From: Myxococcota bacterium
Lineage (GTDB): Bacteria; Myxococcota_A; UBA9160; UBA4427
Assembly: GCA_029243605.1 (NCBI GenBank)
Contig: JAQWRT010000092.1
Coordinates: 62,001-126,000, forward strand
Length of the DNA stretch: 64,000 bases
Direction: 5' to 3'
In this document: in pieces, positions 8,895 through 17,458 of the stretch
How positions within the stretch are numbered: the first letter of the stretch is position 1
How the letters are laid out: the number at the start of each line of letters is the position of its first letter
The notes under the pieces: model-generated
Database searches by the model: none
Seen by the model: the letters and a program-made list of their open reading frames with translations, nothing else
Told to the model about the DNA's origin: nothing
Program-made: the position numbers and the translations under genes

Positions 8895-9892
8895 GGTTCT
8901 ATTTGACTGAAAAGAAAAGCTTCCTTGAAGAGGTCATTGATGGCCTCTCCCAAGAGCAAAAGACACTTCCCTGCAAATACCTCTATGACGCGCGCGGTTC
9001 GCTGCTCTTCGAGGAAATTTGTGAACTCGATGAGTACTACCCGACTCGAACCGAGCTCGCGATCATGCATCGATATTCCGAGGAGGTGTCTTCTCAGGTG
9101 GGCGAAGAGGCCCTACTGATCGAGTACGGGAGTGGCAGTAGTCGGAAAACGCGACTTCTCTTGGATAGTCTTCGGGAGCCCTCCTGTTATGTGCCGATCG
9201 ACATTTCGCCCGAGATACTCGCCGATTCTGCCGCTGCCATAGCGAAGATCTATCCCGACTTAGAAGTACACCCTCTTTGCGCCGACTATCTTTCGCCTGT
9301 TGCGATTCCCATCCCGGAAAAGCAATTTCGCCGCAGGGTCGTCTACTTCCCGGGGTCGACAATCGGAAATTTTGAACCCGTCGAGGCCCTGGAATTCCTG
9401 GCACGGATGGCAAGGCAAGCAGGCTCCGGAGGGGGAGTGCTGATTGGCGTCGATCTGCGAAAAGATTCCCAAGTACTGGAAAGAGCCTACGACGATGCCC
9501 GGGGTGTCACGGCCCAGTTTGATTTGAATCTATTGGTACGCATGAATCGCGAATTGGGCGCTGATTTCCCTCTCGACGATTTCCGACACACGGCCCGCTG
9601 GGAGCCAGATTTGGGTCGCGTCGAGATGAGACTGGTCTGCAAAGCCGCATGCCGAGTCGATATTGCCGGGCATGCCTTCGACTTCAGCGCCGGGGAATAT
9701 ATCCATACCGAGAGCGCGTATAAATATGATGTCGGCGAGTTCGCATCCCTTGCCACGAAGGCAGGGCTCTCGCCCCAAACTGTCTGGACGGACGATTCCA
9801 AAAAATTCAGCATTCACTATCTGACAGTGCCCGATAGTCTAGGTTTTCAGAGTGGAAGCGATCGCGAGCCGATCGACCCTGACTTGGGATAG
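8861..9892 (+). CDS. egtD: L-histidine N-alpha-methyltransferase EgtD
   Basis: EgtD makes hercynine by triple methylation of histidine with SAM, the first step to ergothioneine. Family blocks present are LYDARGSLLFEEI, LDEYYPTRTE, the SAM site IEYGSGSSRKTRLLLD, VVYFPGSTIGNFEP, and the C-terminal AYKYDVGEF. From ATG 8861 the protein has 343 residues and overlaps egtB by 34 bases. A TTG at 8903 with GAGG just upstream is a credible alternative start, giving 329 residues, closer to the usual 320-330. The longer open frame toward 8675 lies inside egtB and is not conserved coding. The neighbour is egtB, in one operon. Confidence 0.9.
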   Translation: MERATPGKGCLRFYLTEKKSFLEEVIDGLSQEQKTLPCKYLYDARGSLLFEEICELDEYYPTRTELAIMHRYSEEVSSQVGEEALLIEYGSGSSRKTRLLLDSLREPSCYVPIDISPEILADSAAAIAKIYPDLEVHPLCADYLSPVAIPIPEKQFRRRVVYFPGSTIGNFEPVEALEFLARMARQAGSGGGVLIGVDLRKDSQVLERAYDDARGVTAQFDLNLLVRMNRELGADFPLDDFRHTARWEPDLGRVEMRLVCKAACRVDIAGHAFDFSAGEYIHTESAYKYDVGEFASLATKAGLSPQTVWTDDSKKFSIHYLTVPDSLGFQSGSDREPIDPDLG

Positions 9893-10037
9893 GGCCATCT
9901 CTCGATTGGCTCCCCTGTCTGCCCGAGGCAATCTGGGCTTTAGCGCCGGACGAGGATACAGTTCGGTGCTCTCGCGAGAGTGTGGCACACACTGAAATGA
10001 CGTTCTCTCATAGGCTGGGCCATGAGCTTGGAAAGGT

Positions 10038-10905
10038 TCAAATGCGCTTGGCGAGGGCAGTGCATGAGCCGTCCGGGGCCCAACTGAATTTCACAAATTG
10101 AAAGCCGCCTTTTTTCACTTCGCTCATAAAGTGGCGAACGTCTCCCGAAAACGCGTGGATTTCAATACCCAGAGATTCAGTCATGGCTAGTAGCTTACTG
10201 TCGCGAGTAAGCAGGCCGAATTCCCCACCCTCGACGTCGCACTTGAGGAAGTTGATATGAGTCAGTTGACCCTGCTCGATTAGGTCGTCCTCGGAGAGTT
10301 AAGGGAGGCGCGTCAGACTCTGCTTCTACGCCCTCGGGCAAACACCCGACGAAACCCCCGACCAGAGTCGTTCAATCCAGGTGACCCGCGTTGAGGCCGA
10401 TCGAGAGATGTAAACGTTGGATCAGTCGCGGGTTGGGCTCGACGGTTGAAACATGAATATTTTGCCCATGAGCGAGGGCCATATTGGTAAAGTTTCCCAT
10501 GTTTCCGCCGAGATCGACCACAGTGTCGCCGTCGGTGATCTTCAAGGTACCACCATCGAGGCAGACATCTCTAACGTACATTTCCCGGATACCCGACATA
10601 GCCTCGAGTCCCTCGATCCGGAAAGTGCCTTGGACGGTTGGTAACTTCACTTCAAACGGTCCCTCTCCCATGGCACGGTCTGCGGGTTTGAGGGTTTTTT
10701 GTTTGAGTATTGGGCCGATCCGGGCCACTACAGAGAAAATCCATTTGAGCGCGATCACAGGCCCGCAAATCCGCCAAAGGCCCACAAAGTCCGTGAATAT
10801 CTTAGTAATCTGACTCAAGTCGCCCTCCTCCCTGACGGCGCCAAGATTGATTTTTAGTAAGCATTCGACTGGGCGTGATTTAATCGATGTTTTCGCTCCA
10901 GGCAA
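10038..10905 (-). pseudogene. Broken FkbM-family SAM-dependent methyltransferase
   Basis: The first part (10372-10905) reads through a SAM-binding motif, DTVVDLGGNMGNFTNMALA and STVEPNPRLIQRLHLSI, then hits TGA at 10372-10374. The same frame continues sensibly after the stop (LVGGFVGCLPEGVEAESD), so this looks like a nonsense mutation. Near 10300 a one-base shift leads into INFLKCDVEGGEFGLL and a C-terminus ending WAPDGSCTALAKRI. This is the typical FkbM second half. One stop plus one frameshift argue against a functional enzyme. FkbM proteins O-methylate sugars or polyketides. The pseudogene lies directly downstream of the haloalkane dehalogenase gene on the same strand. Confidence 0.8.
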
Positions 10906-10956
10906 TCTGCGGGGGGTCGGGATCGCTCGAGCGACTCGGGCGCGAAAGCAGCGGGC

Positions 10957-11937
10957 TCATCGTTTTCCGTCGAGAATGAGCTCCACGATTTTTTCGCCAT
11001 GTGTGTTCTGAAGGAAATGATGAGCGTCGGCGAGTCCATCGAAGCGAGCATTCATCTCACCCGCCCATTTTCGACCCCCAGCTTCGGGGAAAGTTTGGTC
11101 GCTACAGCCCCAGATGAAGTGAACTCCACCCTTCCATTCGAGGAGGGTTCGGTAGTGGAGAGTCTGGGCCGCGGCGTTGCCGTTGTCGGCGCTATTGACC
11201 GGAATCGATAGGGGAAATCGACGCATGCTGTTGTAGCCCTCATCCGGAAGGCCGCGGTAGGGTGCCGAGAAGCCCTTGTAGTCTGCCGCTGCTCTGCCTT
11301 CAAGCTGAGGATCCCTGCCTTCTCGAATAGCGGGGATAATGACCTCGGGCCCGGCCAGGCCGCCGCTCAGCAATAGCAGAAGGCCGGCGTCTGGCTTCAA
11401 TCGGTCGAACGCGCCGCCTTCTTGCCAGTCCTCGGCCCAGTCTCGTATGAATTCGGAGTATTCGAAGTCAGGATGGTGTAGCCACGTATTCATAATGACC
11501 AAATGTTCAAAACGCTCGGGCATCATCGCGGCTTGTGCCAGTCCAGTGGGCCCGCCCCAGTCCTGACAGACGAGGGTAATTTGTTGGAGGTCCAAGGCGG
11601 TGATCAGAGAAGTCATGATCTCTGTGTGGCGAGCGATGGTATACCAGTGAATATCGACCGGCTTATCAGAACGGCCGAACCCCATGTGGTCGGGTGCAAT
11701 GCATCGGTAACCCGCAGCGACGAGCCCCGGTATCATATGCCGATAGAGATAGGACCAGGTCGGCATCCCGTGGAGAAGCAGCATGACGGGCCCGTCCGCT
11801 GGTCCCTCATCGACGTAGTGCATCCTCAGATCCTGCCATCGGTGAAAATGAGGCTCGTAAGAAAAGTCGGCTAGCTCTGAAAAGTTTTGATCGGGGGTTC
11901 GGAGGTAGTCGGTCAATGAAAAATCCCTTTTGGGCAA
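10957..11937 (-). CDS. Haloalkane dehalogenase
   Basis: This 326-residue alpha/beta-hydrolase has HGMPTWSYLYRHMI (oxyanion region, residues 56-69) and the nucleophile elbow VCQDWGGP, giving Asp126 with halide-stabilising Trp127. A late DAHHFLQNTHGE supplies the catalytic His. An Asp nucleophile followed by Trp is diagnostic for haloalkane dehalogenases over epoxide hydrolases. The family hydrolyses carbon-halogen bonds to alcohols. HLD subfamily I fits the length and the HGxPTW motif, but this is not proven. The start codon is TTG; no closer in-frame ATG exists. The Met at residue 39 is too late, since it would remove the first strand. Confidence 0.85.
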   Translation of the reverse strand: MPKRDFSLTDYLRTPDQNFSELADFSYEPHFHRWQDLRMHYVDEGPADGPVMLLLHGMPTWSYLYRHMIPGLVAAGYRCIAPDHMGFGRSDKPVDIHWYTIARHTEIMTSLITALDLQQITLVCQDWGGPTGLAQAAMMPERFEHLVIMNTWLHHPDFEYSEFIRDWAEDWQEGGAFDRLKPDAGLLLLLSGGLAGPEVIIPAIREGRDPQLEGRAAADYKGFSAPYRGLPDEGYNSMRRFPLSIPVNSADNGNAAAQTLHYRTLLEWKGGVHFIWGCSDQTFPEAGGRKWAGEMNARFDGLADAHHFLQNTHGEKIVELILDGKR

Positions 11938-12180
11938 GGTGATGTATCGACCTCGAACGATCCTCTGAGGCGATTTTGTCTAGAGCGAATGATAGGCTGG
12001 ACCAGCCGCGAAGGGGTCGCTTGGCACGCCTCCAACCCTATTTTCTAGGTGCTCCTCAGGAGGGTTTACCGCCGGTACTATCATCAGTCTGCGGGTACTG
12101 TACTCCTCGCACTGCCGGCCATTGCCCAGCGATGCGAGGAATCCTATTTACTCTCTCGTCGAACGAATTGGAGAATATCA

Positions 12181-12669
12181 ATGAGAGCAAGCAAAACGGA
12201 GCGAATTTTGCTCTTATTCGCCGGACTCCTCTTGGTACTGGGCGCCAGCTGTAGGGCTCCTTTGGTGTTGATCCCCGGCGGTGCGCTCGAAGGGACAACG
12301 GTTGAGGCCCCGTCCGATTGGTCTTCGATCGAAGACGTCCATGTGATTCAGCTGGAGACAAACCCCGAAAAGCCGTATTCGGTGAATCTCTGGGTCGTCT
12401 CAGTGGACCAAATCCTCTATGTGCACTCGGGAAACTCTCGCACCACATGGGTCGAGAATATGGAGGCCAACCCCCGAGTGAAGCTCCAGGCACAGGGTGC
12501 GATCTATGAACTCGTCGCGTCACGAGTCGAGTCCCAGGATGAATTCGACCGGTTTATCGAGGCCTACGCTCTGAAGTACGAGACCTACCCGCGCAACCCA
12601 GTGATAGACGAGGTGTATTTGTATCGGCTGATGGTTCCTGGCACCTCCATCTCGAAGCGCTCGCTCTGA
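12181..12669 (+). CDS. Predicted lipoprotein with flavin-reductase-like split-barrel (PNPOx-like) domain
   Basis: This 162-residue protein starts at an ATG preceded by GGAGAATATCA. Its signal sequence ends in the lipobox LGAS-Cys24, so the mature protein is lipid-anchored, probably facing the periplasm. The mature domain (ILYVHSGNSRTTWVENMEA and NPRVKLQAQG) resembles the DUF385/nitroreductase-type split barrel. There, a Trp-x-xNL-x-xNPRV strand lines a flavin or F420 site. Binding of a flavin by an exported lipoprotein would be unusual, so it may have another ligand. The gene stands alone, 175 bases before the large membrane protein gene. The function is not known. Confidence 0.6.
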   Translation: MRASKTERILLLFAGLLLVLGASCRAPLVLIPGGALEGTTVEAPSDWSSIEDVHVIQLETNPEKPYSVNLWVVSVDQILYVHSGNSRTTWVENMEANPRVKLQAQGAIYELVASRVESQDEFDRFIEAYALKYETYPRNPVIDEVYLYRLMVPGTSISKRSL

Positions 12670-12843
12670 CTGGGTGTCCCAAGAGAGAGTCCGCTCATCT
12701 AGGATTCAAGGCTTTGTAAAGTTATTAGTTGCGCGAAAGCGATTCAGTTACCTCGCAGGGTGCGGGGTACCCTTCGTTTGGCGAATGCGAGTTCCGGCGA
12801 CCGAAGCAATTCTTTGCCGGAGTAAGCCCGAAAGGCAGCGTCG

Positions 12844-15066
12844 ATGTCCCAGCAGCGTTCGTCCAATACGCCGGTTGGAACTGCGCCCCAGGCTCTTATG
12901 AGAGCCGCGCTCTGGGCGATTCCGATCTTCGCGGGGCTGGCTCTTTTCCTGATGGTTTTCCAGGGCTTCGATGTTCTTCGCCCGACGAATATCGCATGGC
13001 TCAATGGTGGCCCGATCGATCCACAATCCTATTACCTCGGCTGGACCTTTTTCCTGAATACGCCCTGGGAGATTCCGCCAGGCGCAAGCTCCGACTACGG
13101 GTTGGAGCTTGCTTCGTCGCTTTATCACACCGATGGCGTGCCGTTGATGGCCTTCATCTTCAAAGCTCTCGGCGGCTGGCTGCCGCGGCCCTTTCAATAT
13201 TTCGGCTGGTTTCTGTTGATGAATCTCGTGCTGCAGGCTGTTTTCGCTTGGCTCTTGGCTGGGCGCATCAGCGAGAAGGTCTGGTTTCGGCTGGGTGCCA
13301 CCCTCCTCATGCTCTTCTCGCCTCCGCTGCTCTGGCGGCTCCCCGTTCACTACGCGCTTACTGCGCACTGGCTAATTCTGGCCGCGCTTTATCTATCTCT
13401 CCGCTCGAGTACCGAACGAAAATCTTTGATGTGGTTCGGCCTCATCGTACTCGCAGCTGGGATCAACCCTTACTTGTTAGCGATGGTCTTACTCCTCTGG
13501 AGCGCCGATGTTCTGTCGCGCGCTGTGTTCTTGAATGTTGGAAAAGTGGGGCTGCTGATCGAAGGGCTGGCAGTCGTCTGTACGATTCCCATGCTCTTGT
13601 GGGCGTTTGGATTTTTCGAGCTGAGCGGAGGCTTCTCGGGCGGCGGTTATGGCCTGTATCGAATGAATCTTCTCGCAGTGATCGACTCCGACGGTCTCAG
13701 CCAATTCGTACCCGACCTCCCGGGTGGGCCGTGGGACTACGAAGGCTTCGCCTATCTCGGACTTGGCAGCCTCTTTTTGATCGGGGTCGTTCTAGTGCGG
13801 CTGCTCTCTCAGGGTCATCGAGGGTGGGCCAGGATCCCAAAGGCGATGGCTCCTCGCTTTTACCCCCTCGCGGCAATGTGCGTAGCGCTGACGATCTTCG
13901 CTTTATCGAACCGTATCGGGGTTGCCGGATTGAACTTAGAAATCCCGATTCCGGATAGACTCGAAGCTTTTGCGAACCTGCTCCGGAGTTCAGGTCGGCT
14001 CTTCTGGCCCGTCTTCTATCTAATCGTGCTCGCCGGTCTGATGGGCGCAGCCTCTCTGCTTCAGCCGCGGGGCGCGAGCATAGTCGTGCTCGCCGCAGCC
14101 CTTCTTCAAATCGTCGACCTGTACCCCCAGTGGAGTAAAGCAGCGGACCGCTATGGCCTGCGCGAAGTCGGGTCTGAGTGGGAAACTGAATTGGTTTCTG
14201 ACTTTTGGGGGACCGCCGTGGGGTGCTATGGTGAATTTCGGATTCATCCTACGAGAAATAAGCCTGATGGCTATGAGTCTGTCGCCTATTTGGCGGCGAC
14301 CCATTCACGAACAACGGACGCGGTCTACCATTCGCGCCTTGATCAGTCTGCAGTCCAAGAGTTGAATTCGCGAATAGATCGCCAGATCGCGGTAGCCCGC
14401 CCAGACCCCAATGCCCTCTATTTTCTGGAGGATGGATCCGCGATCGCGGCGAAAATCTCGGGCCTGGATCCCGATGATCTTGTTGTTCGCGTCGACGGCT
14501 TCAACGTCCTGATCCCCGACGGCATCTCTTGTTTTGGGGAGGAGATCGTCGATAAGGAGCTGGATTTAGACGCGCTCATAGAAGAGCGAAGCCGGTTATC
14601 GGAAAGCCCCGTGGCCTCAGCCTCGACGGATCGTGTCCACTTGATGGATGGGTGGTATGGAGCGGAGCCCGAGCACGTTTGGAGCAAAGCACCTATCGCC
14701 CGGCTCGCCTTAGTTCTCAATCAGCCGATTACTCAACCGGCGACCCTGGAGCTCGGGCTCCGCGGAGTCATCTCTGCCCTGCAGCCGAGCATTCAGATCG
14801 GCGTGAGTTTGGGCGATCGTCAGCCGCAGACAATTCTCGTCGATGAATGGAGTGAGAGCGTTCGCATCGATCTCTCTCCCGAGAGTGCTCGTGCTTCAAG
14901 CGGACACGACCAGATACTCGTCGTTCAACTCGAGAACCAGACACGTCGACCGCCAGTCGATGTGGGCCTTGGAACGGATTCCCGGCCGCTGGGCGTGGGC
15001 TTCACGGGAGCTCGGGTGGTCGAATCGGATTCCGGGAGACGGGCCTCGGGAGCAGACGGGTCCTAG
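12844..15066 (+). CDS. Large polytopic membrane protein, DUF6311-like
   Basis: This 740-residue protein has about ten hydrophobic segments across residues 20-440. A soluble C-terminal region of about 300 residues looks beta-rich. The early extracytoplasmic loop has the pattern IDPQSYYLGWTFF followed by NTPWEIPPGASSDYGLELA and FQYFGWFLL. I associate this with DUF6311 proteins, which resemble GT-C type glycosyltransferases. A role in transferring sugars from lipid-linked donors to cell-surface glycans is plausible, but no activity has been shown to me for this family. The start ATG follows AGGCAGCGTCG. The long open frame on the same strand near 12729-13958 is an out-of-frame shadow. Confidence 0.65.
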   Translation: MSQQRSSNTPVGTAPQALMRAALWAIPIFAGLALFLMVFQGFDVLRPTNIAWLNGGPIDPQSYYLGWTFFLNTPWEIPPGASSDYGLELASSLYHTDGVPLMAFIFKALGGWLPRPFQYFGWFLLMNLVLQAVFAWLLAGRISEKVWFRLGATLLMLFSPPLLWRLPVHYALTAHWLILAALYLSLRSSTERKSLMWFGLIVLAAGINPYLLAMVLLLWSADVLSRAVFLNVGKVGLLIEGLAVVCTIPMLLWAFGFFELSGGFSGGGYGLYRMNLLAVIDSDGLSQFVPDLPGGPWDYEGFAYLGLGSLFLIGVVLVRLLSQGHRGWARIPKAMAPRFYPLAAMCVALTIFALSNRIGVAGLNLEIPIPDRLEAFANLLRSSGRLFWPVFYLIVLAGLMGAASLLQPRGASIVVLAAALLQIVDLYPQWSKAADRYGLREVGSEWETELVSDFWGTAVGCYGEFRIHPTRNKPDGYESVAYLAATHSRTTDAVYHSRLDQSAVQELNSRIDRQIAVARPDPNALYFLEDGSAIAAKISGLDPDDLVVRVDGFNVLIPDGISCFGEEIVDKELDLDALIEERSRLSESPVASASTDRVHLMDGWYGAEPEHVWSKAPIARLALVLNQPITQPATLELGLRGVISALQPSIQIGVSLGDRQPQTILVDEWSESVRIDLSPESARASSGHDQILVVQLENQTRRPPVDVGLGTDSRPLGVGFTGARVVESDSGRRASGADGS

Positions 15067-15145
15067 AACGTTTACAGGCCACATGCTTGCAATTCATCCG
15101 TCGACTCGAGGCGATAGCATGATTAGAAAGAACATGGAGGTGAAC

Positions 15146-16129
15146 ATGAGAGCAATGAGCATCATTGGGGTGGTGACGATCGTAGTCTTCCTCGGGGCAG
15201 TTCAAGGCTCTCTCCCCGCAGCATCGGCCGAGCCTTCTTCAGAGTCGATGAGATCACTCGATGCTCTCTTTATGGCCGACTATTCGATCGCCCAAAAATC
15301 GATGCTCGAGCGGGTCAAGAAAACCGGGCTTATAGTCGTTGAGGGATCGAATCTTCTTCTCTATCTCAACGGTGAAAAGATCGCCGAAGCGAAAGTCGGA
15401 ACCCCTCCCGCATATCGCAATCTGAAGATCACCTCGCATATTCCACTTGCTGTATTTGTGCTCCTCGTCCCCGAGGCGGATAGTGGAAACCTGTCGCCGA
15501 CCACGCGATTGCGGGCCAAGAAGTTTATCGACGCTTTAGAATCGATTGCGCCTTCGATTACACCTGGCCGGTTTCCCGGGCCAGGAAGTGTGAATCGTCA
15601 AGACAGCATGATTCAATCCTCGTTGGCTTTTTTGACCCAGACCTTGGAAGCCGGTCGAATCGAGAAGGAGGGGCTGTTTCGCTTCGCTCGTTCCCAGCAG
15701 TCAGACCTCACCGAAAATCTTCCGGCAGCAGCCGGCGCCCAGCTTCGTTCCCTTGACGAAACGATCCGTCGGTGGCGGAGCGAGCAGCTGACCTCAGCCC
15801 AGTGGGATTCTGTACGTGTCGTCATTCTGGGCGCGGCGACGGCCCACCGACGGGAGTTGCACTTGCAATATTTCTCTGCAGTGATGGGCGTTCCGATGCA
15901 GGGTACGGATCGCTTGATGTACTACGAGGGGTTTGATCTCGACGGTGCCCTCGAACTTGTGGGGCGCTTTCGTCTGGATGGCGAGGCCTCCGAGGCCTTC
16001 TTTGGAGACCCTTCGCGGCTCTTTAGCGATATTCTTGCCGACACAACCCGCGATTGGCTCGCCGTGCATGCCAAGGGTTCGGGGACCGCTCCTGGGAACG
16101 TTCCGGTATCTGGGCCAGGTGATCAGTAA
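15146..16129 (+). CDS. Secreted protein of unknown function
   Basis: I do not recognise this family. The start at 15146 is chosen for the strong GGAGGTG ribosome site 4-10 bases upstream. It gives 327 residues. Residues 1-28 (SIIGVVTIVVFLGAVQGSL then PAASA) form a signal peptide with an AxA cleavage site. The mature part begins with a conserved-looking acidic helix (RSLDALFMADYSIAQKSMLE) and a strand pair LIVVEGSNLLLYLNGEKIAE. Long helices and a disordered GSGTAPGNVPVSGP tail follow. No catalytic motif or transmembrane segment is seen in the mature part. It lies 79 bases behind the DUF6311-like gene, which suggests co-expression at the envelope. Confidence 0.6.
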   Translation: MRAMSIIGVVTIVVFLGAVQGSLPAASAEPSSESMRSLDALFMADYSIAQKSMLERVKKTGLIVVEGSNLLLYLNGEKIAEAKVGTPPAYRNLKITSHIPLAVFVLLVPEADSGNLSPTTRLRAKKFIDALESIAPSITPGRFPGPGSVNRQDSMIQSSLAFLTQTLEAGRIEKEGLFRFARSQQSDLTENLPAAAGAQLRSLDETIRRWRSEQLTSAQWDSVRVVILGAATAHRRELHLQYFSAVMGVPMQGTDRLMYYEGFDLDGALELVGRFRLDGEASEAFFGDPSRLFSDILADTTRDWLAVHAKGSGTAPGNVPVSGPGDQ

Positions 16130-16516
16130 CGGCAGAGTCCGCGACGAAGGACGCTCTTCGAAGCAGCGCCGAGGAGTCCAGCCGTTCGGCCCGCGGTGCC
16201 TGCCGTGCTGAAATTGGCGCAAGCGGCGCGCGAGCCAAAGCTCTGATCAGGCACCTCGGGGGAGTCCCGAAGAAACGCCGGGGCCGAAAAATCTATTCTC
16301 CAAGTGGCGAGGTGGTAGGCTCACACCCTTCGTGAATGAAATTCAAGGCCTCTGAGTTAGTTGCTCCCTGACTTAATGAGGTTTAAACGCTGGCGGGATT
16401 GGTGTTTCGAGTCCAACCCGCCAGTCATAAGACCGGCGGTGCGGTGATCTGGACACGCTTGGGGGGGCCGGCGCCACTCGTTGTCGAGCAATTGGCGATG
16501 ATCCAGCCTTTCTAAA
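16130..16516. other. Gene-free stretch with a strong bulged hairpin
   Basis: No convincing coding region is seen in these 387 bases. The notable element is a hairpin at 16390-16424. The arm CTGGCGGG (16390-16397), a one-base bulge and TTGG pair with CCAA and CCCGCCAG around a 10-base loop. No T-run follows, so it is not a classic intrinsic terminator. The loop contains TTTCGAGTCC, which resembles a tRNA T-loop, but no 5-bp T-stem or cloverleaf can be drawn. It may stabilise the 3' end of the upstream message or be a repeat-family member. Confidence 0.45.
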
Positions 16517-16831
16517 ATGAAAGAACCTCTACTGGGTGTGGTCGCGCTTCTTGTCGTTCACGGAACCTTCGCGCTTTGGGTTATCCGAATCAAGCAAGTT
16601 CAGATCCCAGCCAATCGCATGGGCTTCGTGTTGGGCTGGCCGAGCGGTGCGGTTCTCGGGCTCATTGCTCTGGCGACCCAGGGCGGGGGTTGGCTCTCCG
16701 GGCTTCCGGTTCCCACCACCATTCTGGCCGATGCGGCTGGCGTCGTCCGTTGGATCGATCAATCCGAGAACTTTCAGCGACGACCCGAGCCGGGGAGGGT
16801 GCTGTGCGCCCTCGAGGAGCATCTGGCCTAG
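16517..16831 (+). pseudogene. Internally deleted peroxiredoxin-like membrane protein (or small fused remnant)
   Basis: The 104-residue frame joins an N-terminal part with two hydrophobic segments (LLGVVALLVVHGTFALWVI and an ALATQGGGWLSGLP stretch) directly to IPTTILADAAGVVRWID-like sequence (VPTTILADAAGVVRWID here). A QSENFQRRPEPGRVL tail follows. That second part is the C-terminal strand and helix of AhpC/TSA-type peroxiredoxins. The thioredoxin-fold core, including the catalytic Cys region, would normally sit between them, and roughly 150 residues are missing. The reading frame is preserved across the junction, so a protein could still be made, but without a redox active site. Interpretation as a deletion is inference. 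Confidence 0.55.
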
Positions 16832-17022
16832 GGCCCGATTCGGCGGCTTCATCGACGACTTCCTAGCCCACTTCCTGGCGGGACGTTCTGGAACCACTCT
16901 TTCGGCCTGGGCTTTATCCCGATTTCCGGCGGGCGGGATGCGACGAGATCAAACTCAAATAGGGTGGAATGAGTGTTGACCTCGCCGCTGGCCACGGGCT
17001 CTGGGGGAGCCGTGAGCCAAGA

Positions 17023-17202
17023 TCATGCCGCTTGGATGAGGATCTCTTCCCCGGCGTGTTCCCTGGCCATCATGTCCACCGGCACAGGCACCGGGTGTGC
17101 CGCGGCGGGGGCGACGAAGCGCTCCCGGGCGTAGATGTAGAGGCCAGCAGCTGTGATGAAGGCGGTCTGGGCGCCGAGGGTCAGAATGCTGATTTCGCTC
17201 AT
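17023..17202 (-). CDS. Small single-pass membrane protein, 59 residues
   Basis: The ATG at 17202 has an excellent ribosome site (AAGGAGAG about 6 bases upstream), which favours this start over longer open frames reaching 17274. The protein has one hydrophobic segment (ISILTLGAQTAFITAAGLYI, residues 4-23), then YARERFVAPAA, a Pro-Val-rich linker and an acidic tail. The family is not recognised. It is divergent from the CarH/LitR-type regulator gene. The 17-nt motif that also occurs near 20.27 kb lies about 100 bases upstream of it. Light-dependent expression is therefore the best guess, and the protein may be part of the light-response set. Confidence 0.6.
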   Translation of the reverse strand: MSEISILTLGAQTAFITAAGLYIYARERFVAPAAAHPVPVPVDMMAREHAGEEILIQAA

Positions 17203-17295
17203 GGTTACTCTCCTTATGGACTGTTTTGCTAGGGGCTCTTTGCGTTTGGTTTCCGCTGCCTGTTGAGTTCTCAAATTGCTACATATCTATCCTTC

Positions 17296-17319
17296 TGTCA
17301 AGATAAAAACTATACAGAA
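17296..17319. promoter_or_regulatory. Candidate CarH/LitR-type operator copy 1
   Basis: The sequence TGTCAAGATAAAAACTATACA occupies 17296-17316. Its core AAGATAAAAACTATACA (17300-17316) is repeated exactly at 20265-20281 with near-identical flanks. Read on the minus strand it gives TTGACA, a good -35 hexamer, pointing toward the 59-residue membrane protein gene. The CTATACAG part reappears inverted just before the regulator's own start codon. Location and repetition support a binding site for the MerR-B12 regulator encoded next door; no binding data are available to me. Confidence 0.55.
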
Positions 17320-17428
17320 TATTAAAACTGTTTACATATACTGGGACGCCTTCTCGTCAATATGAGGGATTTCGAGCACTTAGCTCCGTTCGTGCAATCC
17401 TTGGGCGTTTCCAGAAAATAAATTCGTA

Positions 17429-17456
17429 CAAAAACTATTTTCTGTATAGAATTAAT
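17429..17456. promoter_or_regulatory. Candidate autoregulatory site before the CarH/LitR-type regulator gene
   Basis: This short AT-rich block holds AAAACTAT (17431-17438) and, inverted, CTGTATAG (17442-17449). The second is the reverse complement of CTATACAG seen at 17310-17317. TATAGAAT at 17445-17452 would make a good -10 element placing transcription near 17457-17459, the start codon. No Shine-Dalgarno sequence is present before the ATG, so a leaderless message is possible. Autorepression in the dark is usual for this regulator family. Confidence 0.5.
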
Positions 17457-17458
17457 CC

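Noticed and set aside
12729-13958. Long plus-strand open frame (409 codons)
   Set aside because: Out-of-frame shadow of the DUF6311-like gene; Arg/Ser-rich with no domain, while the other frame has membrane segments and family motifs.
16390-16424. Possible tRNA 3' half (TTTCGAGTCC in loop)
   Set aside because: No 5-bp T-stem fits around the 7-base loop, and no D-arm, anticodon arm or acceptor partner is present upstream.
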